From assembly GCA_963791885.1 (NCBI GenBank), contig CAWBUL010000005.1:186001-250000 (forward strand): DNA of 64,000 nucleotides, given 5' to 3'. The stretch comes from CAVSUZ01 sp963791885. GTDB taxonomy: Bacteria; Pseudomonadota; Alphaproteobacteria; Acetobacterales; Acetobacteraceae. The translations under genes and the position numbers were made by a program. A model generated the notes under the pieces. It was not told the DNA's origin. It made no database searches and worked only from the letters and a program-made list of their open reading frames with translations. Of the stretch, positions 18,149-27,199 are shown piece after piece. Numbering within the stretch: the stretch's first letter is position 1; the number at the start of each line of letters is the position of its first letter.

Positions 18149-18710
18149 ATGCGAGGGTTGATGCTCGCCGTGGCGGTCGCACTCAGCCTGGCCGGCTGCG
18201 CGCTGCAACCAACGCAGGTGAGTACCTGCGGTGATGCCGCCGGAGACGGGGCTGGGCGATCCGGTGAACGCCGTGCAGTTCGCGGCCTGGGCCTTTGCTC
18301 TGCCCTCGCGCACGCGCAACGACCCGCTGAGCGCCGTAAAGGCCGTCGCGGCACTGGATTATGCCGCGGGCTATATCAACACCAGTCCGGTCTTTATCGG
18401 GCTCGATCCGCTGGTCAGCCAGCAATTGCTAATCGGACGCACGGCTATGCGGCGAACTCTGGGCATTCCGGAGGATGCGCCGTCGCAGGCTGTGGTGAAT
18501 GCCATGACGCAGGCGATGCTGGCTTTAGAGGCCCACAATCAAGCGGCGGTGCTGCAGGCGTTATCGTCGCCGACGCTGTTTACTTTTGGACCCAACCGCA
18601 CGCTCGCCCTTCTGACCAACCTTCCGTACATGCAGTTGGTCAATATCGGCACGATCAATACGGAGAACGCGATCAACGGCAGCTGCATGTCGTGTGGCGG
18701 CGCGATGTAG
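18149..18710 (+). pseudogene. Lipoprotein gene split by a frameshift
   Basis: The first frame, starting at ATG 18149, encodes a lipoprotein signal (MRGLMLAVAVALSLAGC, lipobox LAGC). After about 25 residues it runs into a non-conserved frame. The body (MPPETGLGDPVNAVQFAAWAF ... NGSCMSCGGAM) lies in another frame from 18231 to 18710 and has no signal of its own. That frame is closed by a TGA at 18219, so one base change near 18222-18233 would join them into a lipoprotein of about 185 residues. Either the gene is broken or there is a sequence error. Function is unknown. It ends directly against the convergent ABC ATPase gene. Confidence 0.6.
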
Positions 18711-19649
18711 TCAGACTATACCCTGGTCCGCATGATGACATGCGACCTCGCCGTCGCCGTATCGTTGCAGAACCGGACGAGCCGTGCGGCAAATCTCTGT
18801 TGCCAGAGGACAGCGTGTGTGGAACGCGCAGCCGGTCGGCGGCGCCAAGGGCGACGGTGGTTCGCCCCGCACGCGGTCCGCGCCGGACGCGGCGTTCAGT
18901 CCCGGCGTCGCGGCAAGCAAGACGCGGGTGTACGGATGCAATGGACGATCGAACAGCGCCCGACGGGATGCATGCTCAACAACACGTCCGAGATACATGA
19001 CCATCACGCGATCGGCCATGTGGCGAACGACCGACAAATCATGGCTGATGAAGAGATAGGCGAGGCCGAATTCATCCTGCAGATCAAGAAGCAGATTGAG
19101 GACCTGCGCGCGGACGGAAACATCCAAGGCGGAGACCGGCTCATCCGCCACCACGATCCGGGGCTGAGACATCAGAGCACGCGCAATGGCGATGCGCTGC
19201 CGCTGCCCGCCGGACAGCATGTGCGGATAACGGCTGGCCTGATCGGCGCGCAATCCGACCTTTGCCATCATCGTCAGCGCCGCGTCATGGCGCTGCTGTT
19301 TGGGGACACCGCCAATCGCCAGCGGTTCCTCCAGAATTGCGGCGAGGCTACGACGCGGATTGAGTGATCCATAGGGATCCTGGAACACCATCTGCACGGC
19401 GCGGCGCATGGTGAAATCGGCCGGATCGGCCGGTGTTCCGTCGATCTCGACGGTGCCGGACGTCGGACGTTCCAACAGCGTGACCATGCGCGCGAGCGTG
19501 GATTTGCCGCACCCGCTCTCGCCCACCACCGCCAATGTCTCTCCGGCCGCGATGGTGAAAGAGACGCCGGCGACGGCCTGCAGATCCATGGCTGGCCCGA
19601 AGCCGCGGCGCACCCGATAGGTGCGCACCAGGTCGCGCGCGGTCAGCAT
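18711..19649 (-). CDS. Oligo/dipeptide ABC transporter ATPase (DppF-like)
   Basis: This cytoplasmic ATPase of about 312 residues belongs to a peptide-type importer. Walker A GESGCGKST, Q-loop VFQDPYGSLNP, signature LSGGQRQRIAIARAL, Walker B IVVADEP and the switch ISHD are all present. The C-terminal oligopeptide extension with its cysteine motif (GCAFHTRCPLATEIC) is also seen. ATG 19649 (MLTARDLV) is chosen because it overlaps the previous stop (ATGCTGA); longer starts read back into the upstream gene. It is the last gene of the minus-strand operon. Confidence 0.93.
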   Translation of the reverse strand: MLTARDLVRTYRVRRGFGPAMDLQAVAGVSFTIAAGETLAVVGESGCGKSTLARMVTLLERPTSGTVEIDGTPADPADFTMRRAVQMVFQDPYGSLNPRRSLAAILEEPLAIGGVPKQQRHDAALTMMAKVGLRADQASRYPHMLSGGQRQRIAIARALMSQPRIVVADEPVSALDVSVRAQVLNLLLDLQDEFGLAYLFISHDLSVVRHMADRVMVMYLGRVVEHASRRALFDRPLHPYTRVLLAATPGLNAASGADRVRGEPPSPLAPPTGCAFHTRCPLATEICRTARPVLQRYGDGEVACHHADQGIV

Positions 19650-20605
19650 GCGAGCGGGTACCAACAGCGAACGGTTCCGGCCGGAAGATCCGTCAGGCCC
19701 GGCCGTCGGCCGTGGCACATCTCGGAGGCGAACCGGCATCGCGGCGAGAACAGACAGCCACCCGGCCGATCAACGATCCCCGGCACCAGCCCCGGTATCG
19801 TGGCCAGCCGTCGTTTGCCGTCCGATCGCTCCGGCAACGCCTCAAGCAACGCGGCGGTGTAGGGATGGGCAGGGGAGTCGAGCAAAGCGCGCGTTGGCCG
19901 AGACTCCATTTCCTGCCCGGCATACATGACCAGCACCCGATCCGCGGTATCGGAGACCACGGCGAGATCGTGCGTGATCAGGATGAGCGCCATGTCACGC
20001 TGCTGCTGCAAGTCCGCAAGCAGGTCCAGGATTTGCTTTTGAATGGTCACGTCCAACGCTGTGGTGGGTTCGTCGGCGATCAGCAGCCGGGGATTGCAGG
20101 CAATTGCCATTGCAATCATCACCCGCTGGTTCATCCCGCCCGAGAGCAAATGGGGGAAGGCGGAGATGCGTTGTTCCGGACTAGGAATGCCGACCTGGCG
20201 GAGCAATTCGACGCTGCGCGCCCGTGCCGCGGCGCGCGACAGGCCGAGATGCATCCGCAAGGTCTCGCCGATTTGCCAGCCAACGGTGAAGCACGGGTTG
20301 AGGCTGGTCATCGGCTCCTGGAAGATCATCGCGACGTCTTTGCCGACGAGTTGCCGTCGGGCCCGGGGCGACAGCGTCAGCAGGTCGATACCGTCGAAAC
20401 GAAGCACGTCCGCCTGCACCTGGCCGGGGCGGCGAATCAGCCCCATCACGGCCAGCATGGAGACGGACTTGCCGGAGCCGGATTCGCCGACAATGCCCAG
20501 CACCTCACCCGCTGACACATCGAGATCCAGCCCTTCGACAGCTTGCAGTTCGCCGCGTGACGTGCGGAAGGTCACGCTGAGATTGCGGATCTCAAGCAGG
20601 CTCAT
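19643..20605 (-). CDS. Oligo/dipeptide ABC transporter ATPase (DppD-like)
   Basis: This is the partner ATPase of about 320 residues, with Walker A GESGSGKS, FQEPMTSLNP, signature LSGGMNQRVMIAMAIA (the usual QQ/RQ of the signature reads MN), Walker B LLIADEP and switch ITHD. The C-terminal cysteine motif is CLFSPRCRFASEMC. ATG 20605 gives MSLLEIRNLSVTF, the normal start, and overlaps the upstream permease stop by 4 bp (ATGA). Together with the DppF-like subunit it energises the permease pair upstream. Confidence 0.93.
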   Translation of the reverse strand: MSLLEIRNLSVTFRTSRGELQAVEGLDLDVSAGEVLGIVGESGSGKSVSMLAVMGLIRRPGQVQADVLRFDGIDLLTLSPRARRQLVGKDVAMIFQEPMTSLNPCFTVGWQIGETLRMHLGLSRAAARARSVELLRQVGIPSPEQRISAFPHLLSGGMNQRVMIAMAIACNPRLLIADEPTTALDVTIQKQILDLLADLQQQRDMALILITHDLAVVSDTADRVLVMYAGQEMESRPTRALLDSPAHPYTAALLEALPERSDGKRRLATIPGLVPGIVDRPGGCLFSPRCRFASEMCHGRRPGLTDLPAGTVRCWYPLAC

Positions 20606-21480
20606 CCGAGCTTCAGGCGCGGATCGAACGCATCCCGCAGGCCGTCGCCGATCAGATTGAAGCCGAGCACGGTCAGCAGAATCGCGAGGCCGGGGAAGGT
20701 TACAACCCACCAGGCGCTTTGCAGGAACTGCAGCGCATCGGCGAGCATCGTGCCCCACTCGGGAGTCGGGGGCTGGGCGCCGAGGCCGAGGAATCCCAGC
20801 GCGGCCGTGTCCAGGATGGCGCTGGAGAAGCCAAGGCTCGCCTGCACGATGAGCGGGGACAGACAGTTCGGCAGAACCGTCAGGAACATCAATCGGGCGC
20901 GTCCGGCGCCCGCCATGCGGGAGGCAAGCACATAGTCTTTGCCGAGCTCGACCAGGACGGCGGCGCGGGTCAGTCGGACGAAGCCGGGAAGCTGTACGAT
21001 CGCCACAGCCAGCATCGCGTTCGTCAGACCGGGACCAAGTACCGCCACGATGGCGATGGCCAGCAGGATCGTCGGCAGCGATAGCATCACGTCCATCAGG
21101 CGCATGATCAGCGCTTCGACGATGCCGCCGGCGAATCCCGCAATCAGCCCCAGCAACGTGCCGACGACGAATGCCAGGCTCACGACCATCGCGCCGATCG
21201 CGAGCGACAGCCGTGCGCCGTAAAGCAGCCGCGAGAACACGTCACGACCAACATCATCGGTGCCGAGCGGATAGGCACCCCACAGCCAGGTCGGCGGATG
21301 CAGCACGGCTTGGCGCATCTGGTCGTCCGGACCATGCGGAGCGAGCAACGGCGCGGCCAACGCTGAAAACACCAGCAGGGAAACGATCGTCAGTCCCAGA
21401 ATGGCGCTCCGGCTGCCGACAAAATGGCGCCGGAATTCGGTGAAAGGCGACGGGACGGCAGTGGCCAGAGTCAGGCTCAT
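20602..21480 (-). CDS. Peptide-type ABC permease (DppC-like)
   Basis: This inner-membrane permease of 292 residues has about six helices. The N-terminal OppC_N segment (FRRHFVGSRSAILGLTIVSLLVF) precedes the GTDDVGRDVFSRLLYGARLSL motif and the EAA-like loop (KDYVLASRMAGAGRARLMFLTVLPN). ATG 21480 (MSLTLATA) overlaps the dppB-like stop by 4 bp; a longer frame upstream only reads antisense-like sequence of dppB. Confidence 0.94.
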   Translation of the reverse strand: MSLTLATAVPSPFTEFRRHFVGSRSAILGLTIVSLLVFSALAAPLLAPHGPDDQMRQAVLHPPTWLWGAYPLGTDDVGRDVFSRLLYGARLSLAIGAMVVSLAFVVGTLLGLIAGFAGGIVEALIMRLMDVMLSLPTILLAIAIVAVLGPGLTNAMLAVAIVQLPGFVRLTRAAVLVELGKDYVLASRMAGAGRARLMFLTVLPNCLSPLIVQASLGFSSAILDTAALGFLGLGAQPPTPEWGTMLADALQFLQSAWWVVTFPGLAILLTVLGFNLIGDGLRDAFDPRLKLG

Positions 21481-22487
21481 CGGATGTGCCGGATTCGCGG
21501 ATTGATGAGGCCCGTCAGGATATCGACGGTCAGATTGACCAGGATGATGATCGTGGCGACGAGCAGGATGCCGCCTTGCAGGACGGGATAGTCGCGGCGA
21601 GCGATGCCGTGGATCAGCCAGCTTCCCACGCCGGGCCACGCGAAGATGGTTTCGGTCAACACGGCCCCGCCGAACAGACTGCCGACCTGCAGGCCGATCA
21701 CCGTGATGACTGGAATCAATGCGTTGCGCAGAGCGTGGATGCCCACGACGCGCAGGGGCGATAAGCCCTTGGCGCGTGCGGTGCGCACGTAATCTTCGTT
21801 CAGTACCTCCAGCATGGCAGACCGAGTCATGCGCGCGATCACCGCCAGCGGGATTGTTCCAAGCGCAACCGCGGGAAGGATCAGGTGCGACACGGCAGAG
21901 CCGAAGGCGCCGGGTTCGCCGGACAGCAGTGAATCGATCAGCATGAAACCGGTGACGGGCGGAACATCGTAGGCGATATCGATGCGGCCACTGACGGGGG
22001 TCCAGCCGAGAGTCACTGAAAAGAACAGGATCAGTAGGATGGCCCACCAGAAAATGGGCATGGAGTAGCCGGTCAGCGCCAGGCCCATGACCGAATAGTC
22101 GGTTGTGCCGCCGCGCTTCAGCGCGGCGATGATGCCGGCGGGAATACCCAGCAGAACCGCGAACAGCATCGCCGAAAGGGCTAGCTCAACGGTTGCGGGA
22201 AAGGCGGTCAGGAACTCCGTCATGACCCGATCGTGCGTGGCAAGCGATTCGCCCAGATCGCCGTGCAGCGCGTGCCAGACGTACAGGCCATATTGCACGA
22301 GCAGCGGCTGGTTCAGACCGAGTTGCGCGCGCAACGCATTCAGTTGTGCCGGATCGACTGTACGCTCCCCGAACATCAGCATCACAGGATCGCCCGGGAT
22401 GAGATGGATCAGGCTGAAAGCGACAACGGTAATTCCGAACAGAGTGACCAGAACCAGACTGAGACGGCGTAGGAAAAAGACAAGCAC
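21477..22487 (-). CDS. Peptide-type ABC permease (DppB-like)
   Basis: This 336-residue membrane protein starts MLVFFLRRLSLVLVTLFGIT and has the IHLIPGDPV periplasmic loop. The cytoplasmic coupling loop is LNEDYVRTARAKGLSPLRVVGIHALRNALIPVIT, typical of DppB. It overlaps the DppC-like gene by 4 bp and follows the creatininase-family gene by 12 bp. Confidence 0.94.
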   Translation of the reverse strand: MLVFFLRRLSLVLVTLFGITVVAFSLIHLIPGDPVMLMFGERTVDPAQLNALRAQLGLNQPLLVQYGLYVWHALHGDLGESLATHDRVMTEFLTAFPATVELALSAMLFAVLLGIPAGIIAALKRGGTTDYSVMGLALTGYSMPIFWWAILLILFFSVTLGWTPVSGRIDIAYDVPPVTGFMLIDSLLSGEPGAFGSAVSHLILPAVALGTIPLAVIARMTRSAMLEVLNEDYVRTARAKGLSPLRVVGIHALRNALIPVITVIGLQVGSLFGGAVLTETIFAWPGVGSWLIHGIARRDYPVLQGGILLVATIIILVNLTVDILTGLINPRIRHIR

Positions 22488-22499
22488 GTCAGCAGAGGT

Positions 22500-23240
22500 T
22501 CAATCCGCCATGAAGGCGTTATAGATCTCCGCCATATCCTCCAACGCGGCGGCATAGAGCCGTTCGCCATGCTCAGGCGTGGAAAGCGACGGGTCGGAGC
22601 CAATCCGGCCGTCGGGAAAGCGCCTGCGGTAATCGGCACTGTCGTAGAAGCCTTTGCTCTTCGGCGCGATCTTGGGCGACATCTGCGCCTGCTTGATCGA
22701 ATGCGGCTGATAGAATTGCGACAATGAAACCTCGGCCGCGGTGGCATGGCTGCCGTTTGAATCGCCGTACAGGTCTTTGGCGAGAGCCTGGGCCCGCTGA
22801 CCGCCCGACCAGAAAACCATCTTGCAGCGCACGGGCGATCGATCGCCACGCATCGAGACCGTCGCATAGACCTCGTCGAAAGCCGCCGTGACGGTCGCAA
22901 CATTTCCGCCGTGGCCATTGATGAAGAAGAAGCGCTCGAATCCGTGGCGGAGCAGGGAATAAACGACGTCGCCCACCATCGCTATCAGGGTGGACGGGCG
23001 CAGCGTGACCGAACCGGCGAAACCGAGATGATGCTGCGACATGCCATAGGCCAACGTTGGAGCCACCATGCAGTTGATCTTGTCACCCAGGCCGCGGGCA
23101 ACGAACTCGGCATCCAGATGATCCGTGCCGATCAGCCCGTTCGGCCCGTGCTGCTCCACGGAGCCGATCGGCAGTACGATCCCGCGCGAGCCGCGCAGAT
23201 ATTCCTCGACTTCCTGCCAAGTCGCTAAGGCGAGTTGCAT
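22500..23240 (-). CDS. Creatininase-family amidohydrolase
   Basis: This 246-residue metal-dependent amidohydrolase has PIGSVEQHG (E29, H31), GTDHLDAE (D40) and NGHGGN (H110), the family's metal-ligand and active-site motifs. Family members open creatinine, hydrolyse formamides (MftE, FAPy deformylase) or act on other cyclic amides. It sits between the solute-binding protein and the permeases of the same operon, so it probably acts on the imported compound. The precise substrate is inferred to be a cyclic or N-acyl amide and cannot be fixed here. Confidence 0.9.
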   Translation of the reverse strand: MQLALATWQEVEEYLRGSRGIVLPIGSVEQHGPNGLIGTDHLDAEFVARGLGDKINCMVAPTLAYGMSQHHLGFAGSVTLRPSTLIAMVGDVVYSLLRHGFERFFFINGHGGNVATVTAAFDEVYATVSMRGDRSPVRCKMVFWSGGQRAQALAKDLYGDSNGSHATAAEVSLSQFYQPHSIKQAQMSPKIAPKSKGFYDSADYRRRFPDGRIGSDPSLSTPEHGERLYAAALEDMAEIYNAFMAD

Positions 23241-23253
23241 GCTGTGCTCCTGA

Positions 23254-24858
23254 TTACTTGCTCAGCGACACGCCGCCAAAAGGTTGTCCACCAAGGAAGT
23301 GCAGCTTGAAGCCTTCGACATTCTTGCGCACCGGCACGTAGGCTTTCACGTTTGCGAGCCGGATCAGCGGAACCTCGTCATAAACGGCCTTGTCCGCCTG
23401 GATGTACAAATCAGCCCGCTCCTTCTGGTCGCTGACGATGTTGGCTTTCTGCACCGCGTCGGTATAGGTCTTGTTGCACCAATGGATCGCGTTGCCGGGC
23501 GAATTGCAGACGAAACCCAGCAGGATTTCGCTCGGGTCAGGATAATCCCAGGTCGCGCCCAATTCGGCGATCATCGGTTCTCCAGCTCGTGCTCGCTTCA
23601 GATACTCACCCCATTCGTAGGTGACGATCTTCGCCGTCACGCCGATCTTGGCCCAATCGGACTGGATCATCTCGGCGGCCCGTTTTCCGTCCGGCATGTA
23701 GGCGCGGACAACAGGGATGGCCCATAGATCGATGGAGAACCCGTTCGGATACCCCGCCTCCGCCAACAGCTTCTTTGCCTGCTCCGGATCATAGGGATAT
23801 GGCTTGAGAGAGGGATCGTAGCCCCATAGCGCGGGAGGCACGAGCGATGCCGCCGGTGTGCCGGCGCCCTGGAAGACGTCCTTCACCAGGTCCGGCATGT
23901 CGATCGCCATCGCCAACGCAAGACGGACGCGCTTATCGTCCAAGGGCTTCTTGTCCACCCGCATCCGGATGTAGTTCGTTCCAGCGATATCGGCTTCTTG
24001 CACCTTGATATCGGGGTTTGCGCGCATCGCCGGCAGATCCGCCGGATTGGGATAGCGCGCGATCTGACACTCATTGGTGCGAAGCTTCGCGTAGCGGACG
24101 GACGGATCGGGTGTGATGGCGAACACGAGGTTATCCACCTTCGCTACGCGATCCGGTTGACCCGTTTTGCCCCAGAAATCCGGGAAGGCGCGGAAGCGGA
24201 TCACCGCATCCTTCTGATAGGAGACGAAGCTGAACGGACCGGTCCCGATGGGCTGCTGATCGAGGGCCTGCGGCTTGCCGGCTTTTTCCAGTGCAGCCGC
24301 ATACTCCGCCGAGAGGATGGAGAACGACTGCACGGAAAAGGAGGGCAGCAAGGGTGCGAGCGGGGATTTCAGATGGAAGACCACGGTGTAGTCGTCGACC
24401 TTCTCCACGGACTGCAGGCTCGGTGCGATCAGATCGTCGAATTCAGGGAAGTTGCCGTTTGCGCTCTGATAGAAGGGATTCGACTTATCCATCATCCGTT
24501 GAAAGCTGAACACCACATCATCGGCGTTGAAATCCCGCGTTGGTTTGAACAGAGCATTGGATTGCCATTTCACGCCATGGCGGAGATGGAAGGTGTAGGT
24601 CAGCCCGTCGGGCGAAATGTCCCAGGACTCGGCAAGGGCAGGCACCAACTCGGGCGAGCCGATCTTCATTTCTACCAGCCGATCCGCGATCTGCTCCGAC
24701 ACGTCAAAGCTGGTGTTCGCCGTGCTCAGCTGAGCGTTCAGCGCATCCGGACTTCCTTCGGTGCACACGACCAGCGTGTCTGCCCGAGCGCTCGCAACGC
24801 CGAGCGAAGCCGCCAGCGCCGCGGCGGCAATAAGGCGCAAGGTTTGGCCAGCTCGCAC
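23254..24858 (-). CDS. Peptide-type ABC solute-binding protein
   Basis: This periplasmic binding protein of the SBP_bac_5 family has about 534 residues. The signal peptide is LIAAAALAASLGVASARA, followed by mature DTLVVCTEGSPDALN. Family segments include HLRHGVKWQSNALFKPTRDFNADDVVFSFQRM and NECQIARYPNPADLPAM. GTG 24858 is chosen because GAGGGG lies just upstream and it starts the signal peptide; the frame is open to 24918. It heads the operon SBP-creatininase-permease-permease-ATPase-ATPase. Confidence 0.93.
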   Translation of the reverse strand: MRAGQTLRLIAAAALAASLGVASARADTLVVCTEGSPDALNAQLSTANTSFDVSEQIADRLVEMKIGSPELVPALAESWDISPDGLTYTFHLRHGVKWQSNALFKPTRDFNADDVVFSFQRMMDKSNPFYQSANGNFPEFDDLIAPSLQSVEKVDDYTVVFHLKSPLAPLLPSFSVQSFSILSAEYAAALEKAGKPQALDQQPIGTGPFSFVSYQKDAVIRFRAFPDFWGKTGQPDRVAKVDNLVFAITPDPSVRYAKLRTNECQIARYPNPADLPAMRANPDIKVQEADIAGTNYIRMRVDKKPLDDKRVRLALAMAIDMPDLVKDVFQGAGTPAASLVPPALWGYDPSLKPYPYDPEQAKKLLAEAGYPNGFSIDLWAIPVVRAYMPDGKRAAEMIQSDWAKIGVTAKIVTYEWGEYLKRARAGEPMIAELGATWDYPDPSEILLGFVCNSPGNAIHWCNKTYTDAVQKANIVSDQKERADLYIQADKAVYDEVPLIRLANVKAYVPVRKNVEGFKLHFLGGQPFGGVSLSK

Positions 24859-24955
24859 AGTATTCCCCTCCGGTAGCCCCCGGGAACGCAGTGTCCACTG
24901 GCCGTGCCCGCAAGGCAAGATCGCCCGCGAGCGTCCTGGCCCTGAAATTGGCGTT

Positions 24956-27199
24956 TCAGCCCATCAGCTTATCAAGCGTGATCGGAAGATCGCGCACGCG
25001 CTTGCCTGTCGCGTGATAGATCGCGTTGGCGATTGCCGCAGCGACGCCCACGATGCCGATCTCGCCCAGGCCCTTGACCCCGAGCGGATTGACGATGTTG
25101 TCCGGCTCGTCAACGAAGATCACCTGGATGTCGTGCACGTCGGCATTCACCGGCACATGATACTCGCCGAAGTTCGCGTTCATCATCCGACCGAGCTTGT
25201 GGTCGATGAGCGTCTCTTCGTGCAGCGCCATGCCGATACCCCAGACGACACCGCCGATGATCTGGCTGCTCGCGGTCTTGGTGTTCAGGATCCGACCTGC
25301 GGCGACGGCGCTGACGATGCGGGTCACACGAACAACGCCAAGCTCCTCATCCACTTTCACTTCGGCGAATACGGCGGAGTGTGTGTTGTGTGCCTGTGAC
25401 CCATCGTCACTGAAGGTGGTGGCCTGTTCTTGGTCTATCCGGTCAACATCGCCGCCCCGCATCACTTCCGCGATCGACACCCCAATCGACGAATCCCGCC
25501 TGCTCGTCAGCTTACCGTCCGTCAGAATGACATCGTCCGGCGAAACGTCCGCAAACAGCGACTGCGGCGTTCGCTTTGCCAGCCGCAACAGTTCCTTTCG
25601 AACCGCCGCGGCGGTGTTGGCTATTCCATTCGCCACCGAGGCCGCGATCCACGAACCGCCTTCGACCGGTGATGCCGGCAGCGTGGAATCGCCCAGCCTG
25701 ATGCTGACGCTGTCGAGCGGCAGGCCCAGCATATCGGCCGCCACCTGCGTCATGATCGTGTAGGTGCCGGTCCCGATGTCTGAAGTCGCACAGGCCACTT
25801 CGGCATGGCCGTTGGCGGTCAGCACGATCCGAACGGTGATCGGCACCTGCAGTGCCTCCCACACGCCAGTCGCCATTCCCCAGCCGACCAACTCGGTGCC
25901 GTCGCGGATCGAGCGCGGCTCCGGGCGGCGCTTGTCCCAGCCGAAAGCCTCGGCACCCTGACGGTAGCACTCGCGGAGGCTCTTGCTGCTATACGGCCGA
26001 TTGCTGTGCTGATCGTGATCGGAATAACAGCGCAGCCGGAGTTCCAGCGGATCAACCCTGAGGGCAATGGCAAGCTCGTCCATTGCCAATTCAAGCGCGT
26101 AGACACCGGGCGCAGCACTGGGGGCTCGCATATCGCAGGACGTCGGAAGGTCCAGGTGCGCGAGCTTGTGCGAGTAGCTCGCGTTGGGACAATTGTAGAG
26201 CAGACCAGACCAGCCGGTCTCCTGCCGATAGTAGCTCTCGTATTGGGACGTCACTGTGACCGCGTCATGCGCCATGGCATCCAGCGATCCGCCAGCGTTT
26301 GTCCCAAGCTCGATCGTCTGGATCATCGCAGGCCGGTAGCCCAGCCCGTACATGTGTTGTCGTGTCAGAACTAGGCGAACCGAGCGCTTCAACGCACGCG
26401 CCGCCCACGCGGCCAGCAGGACCTGATATTGCGGACGAAGACCGGAACCGAACGCACCGCCCACATACGCCGAGAGAACACGCACATCGTCCGATTTCAG
26501 GTTGAGCGCGCTGCAGACATAGCGCTGAACGTTCTGCACACCCTGGGTCTTGTCGTGAATCGTCAGCTTGCCGTCGGGCTCAAAAATCACGGTAGAGGCA
26601 TAGAGCTCCATCGGATTGTGATGCTCGATCGGGACAAAATATTCACCGTCATGACGCACCGTGGCCGACGCCAATGCCTTGCGAGCGTCACCACGTGGCT
26701 TGGGCGGCGCGAACGGGTTATTGGTTTGCTGCTCCGCCGATGCGAGGGGCACGCCTTCATGCCGCCGCCGGTGTATGTCGGTTTCGTAGGCTTCCTCGTT
26801 GTACGTGACCTTGACCAACGTCGCCGCGAACCGGGCGATTTCGGGTTCTTCCGCTACGACCAGCGCAATCGGTTGACCGCTGAACCAGATGCGGTCGTCA
26901 TACAGTGGCCGCAACGGCGATCCGTCTGGAGCGACGTCGTCTTTGTACGCGTTGTCCGTGTTCGCCATGTCCGGGCGGTTCTGATGCGTGAGTACATCGA
27001 GGACTCCCTCAATCGAACGCGCACCGCTTGTATCGATCTGCTTGATGCGGCCCTTTGCGATCGTGGATGCGACAACATGCGCAAATGCCATGCCGGGGGC
27101 GTTGAATTCGGCAGCATATTTGGCTGCACCAGTCACCTTCGCCCGGCCATCCACCCGTGATACGGCCGCTCCAATATAGCTCGCCATGGTTCCGCTCAC
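24956..27199 (-). CDS. paoC: Molybdenum hydroxylase large subunit (PaoC-like)
   Basis: This molybdopterin-cytosine-dinucleotide subunit has 747 residues (GTG 27199; ATG 27187 is equally possible). GGAFGSGLRP is the Mo-cofactor-binding glycine motif. RAPSAAPG follows, and near the end KGLGEIG contains the expected catalytic glutamate of the xanthine oxidase family. It overlaps the FAD subunit by 4 bp. With the next two genes it forms a three-subunit aldehyde or N-heterocycle oxidoreductase. The substrate is unknown; context suggests a ring compound in the same pathway as the amidohydrolases. Confidence 0.92.
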   Translation of the reverse strand: MSGTMASYIGAAVSRVDGRAKVTGAAKYAAEFNAPGMAFAHVVASTIAKGRIKQIDTSGARSIEGVLDVLTHQNRPDMANTDNAYKDDVAPDGSPLRPLYDDRIWFSGQPIALVVAEEPEIARFAATLVKVTYNEEAYETDIHRRRHEGVPLASAEQQTNNPFAPPKPRGDARKALASATVRHDGEYFVPIEHHNPMELYASTVIFEPDGKLTIHDKTQGVQNVQRYVCSALNLKSDDVRVLSAYVGGAFGSGLRPQYQVLLAAWAARALKRSVRLVLTRQHMYGLGYRPAMIQTIELGTNAGGSLDAMAHDAVTVTSQYESYYRQETGWSGLLYNCPNASYSHKLAHLDLPTSCDMRAPSAAPGVYALELAMDELAIALRVDPLELRLRCYSDHDQHSNRPYSSKSLRECYRQGAEAFGWDKRRPEPRSIRDGTELVGWGMATGVWEALQVPITVRIVLTANGHAEVACATSDIGTGTYTIMTQVAADMLGLPLDSVSIRLGDSTLPASPVEGGSWIAASVANGIANTAAAVRKELLRLAKRTPQSLFADVSPDDVILTDGKLTSRRDSSIGVSIAEVMRGGDVDRIDQEQATTFSDDGSQAHNTHSAVFAEVKVDEELGVVRVTRIVSAVAAGRILNTKTASSQIIGGVVWGIGMALHEETLIDHKLGRMMNANFGEYHVPVNADVHDIQVIFVDEPDNIVNPLGVKGLGEIGIVGVAAAIANAIYHATGKRVRDLPITLDKLMG

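Noticed and set aside
21481..22047. Longer N-terminus for the DppC-like permease
   Set aside because: It reads out of frame through dppB and lacks membrane or family character; ATG 21480 overlaps the dppB stop as expected.
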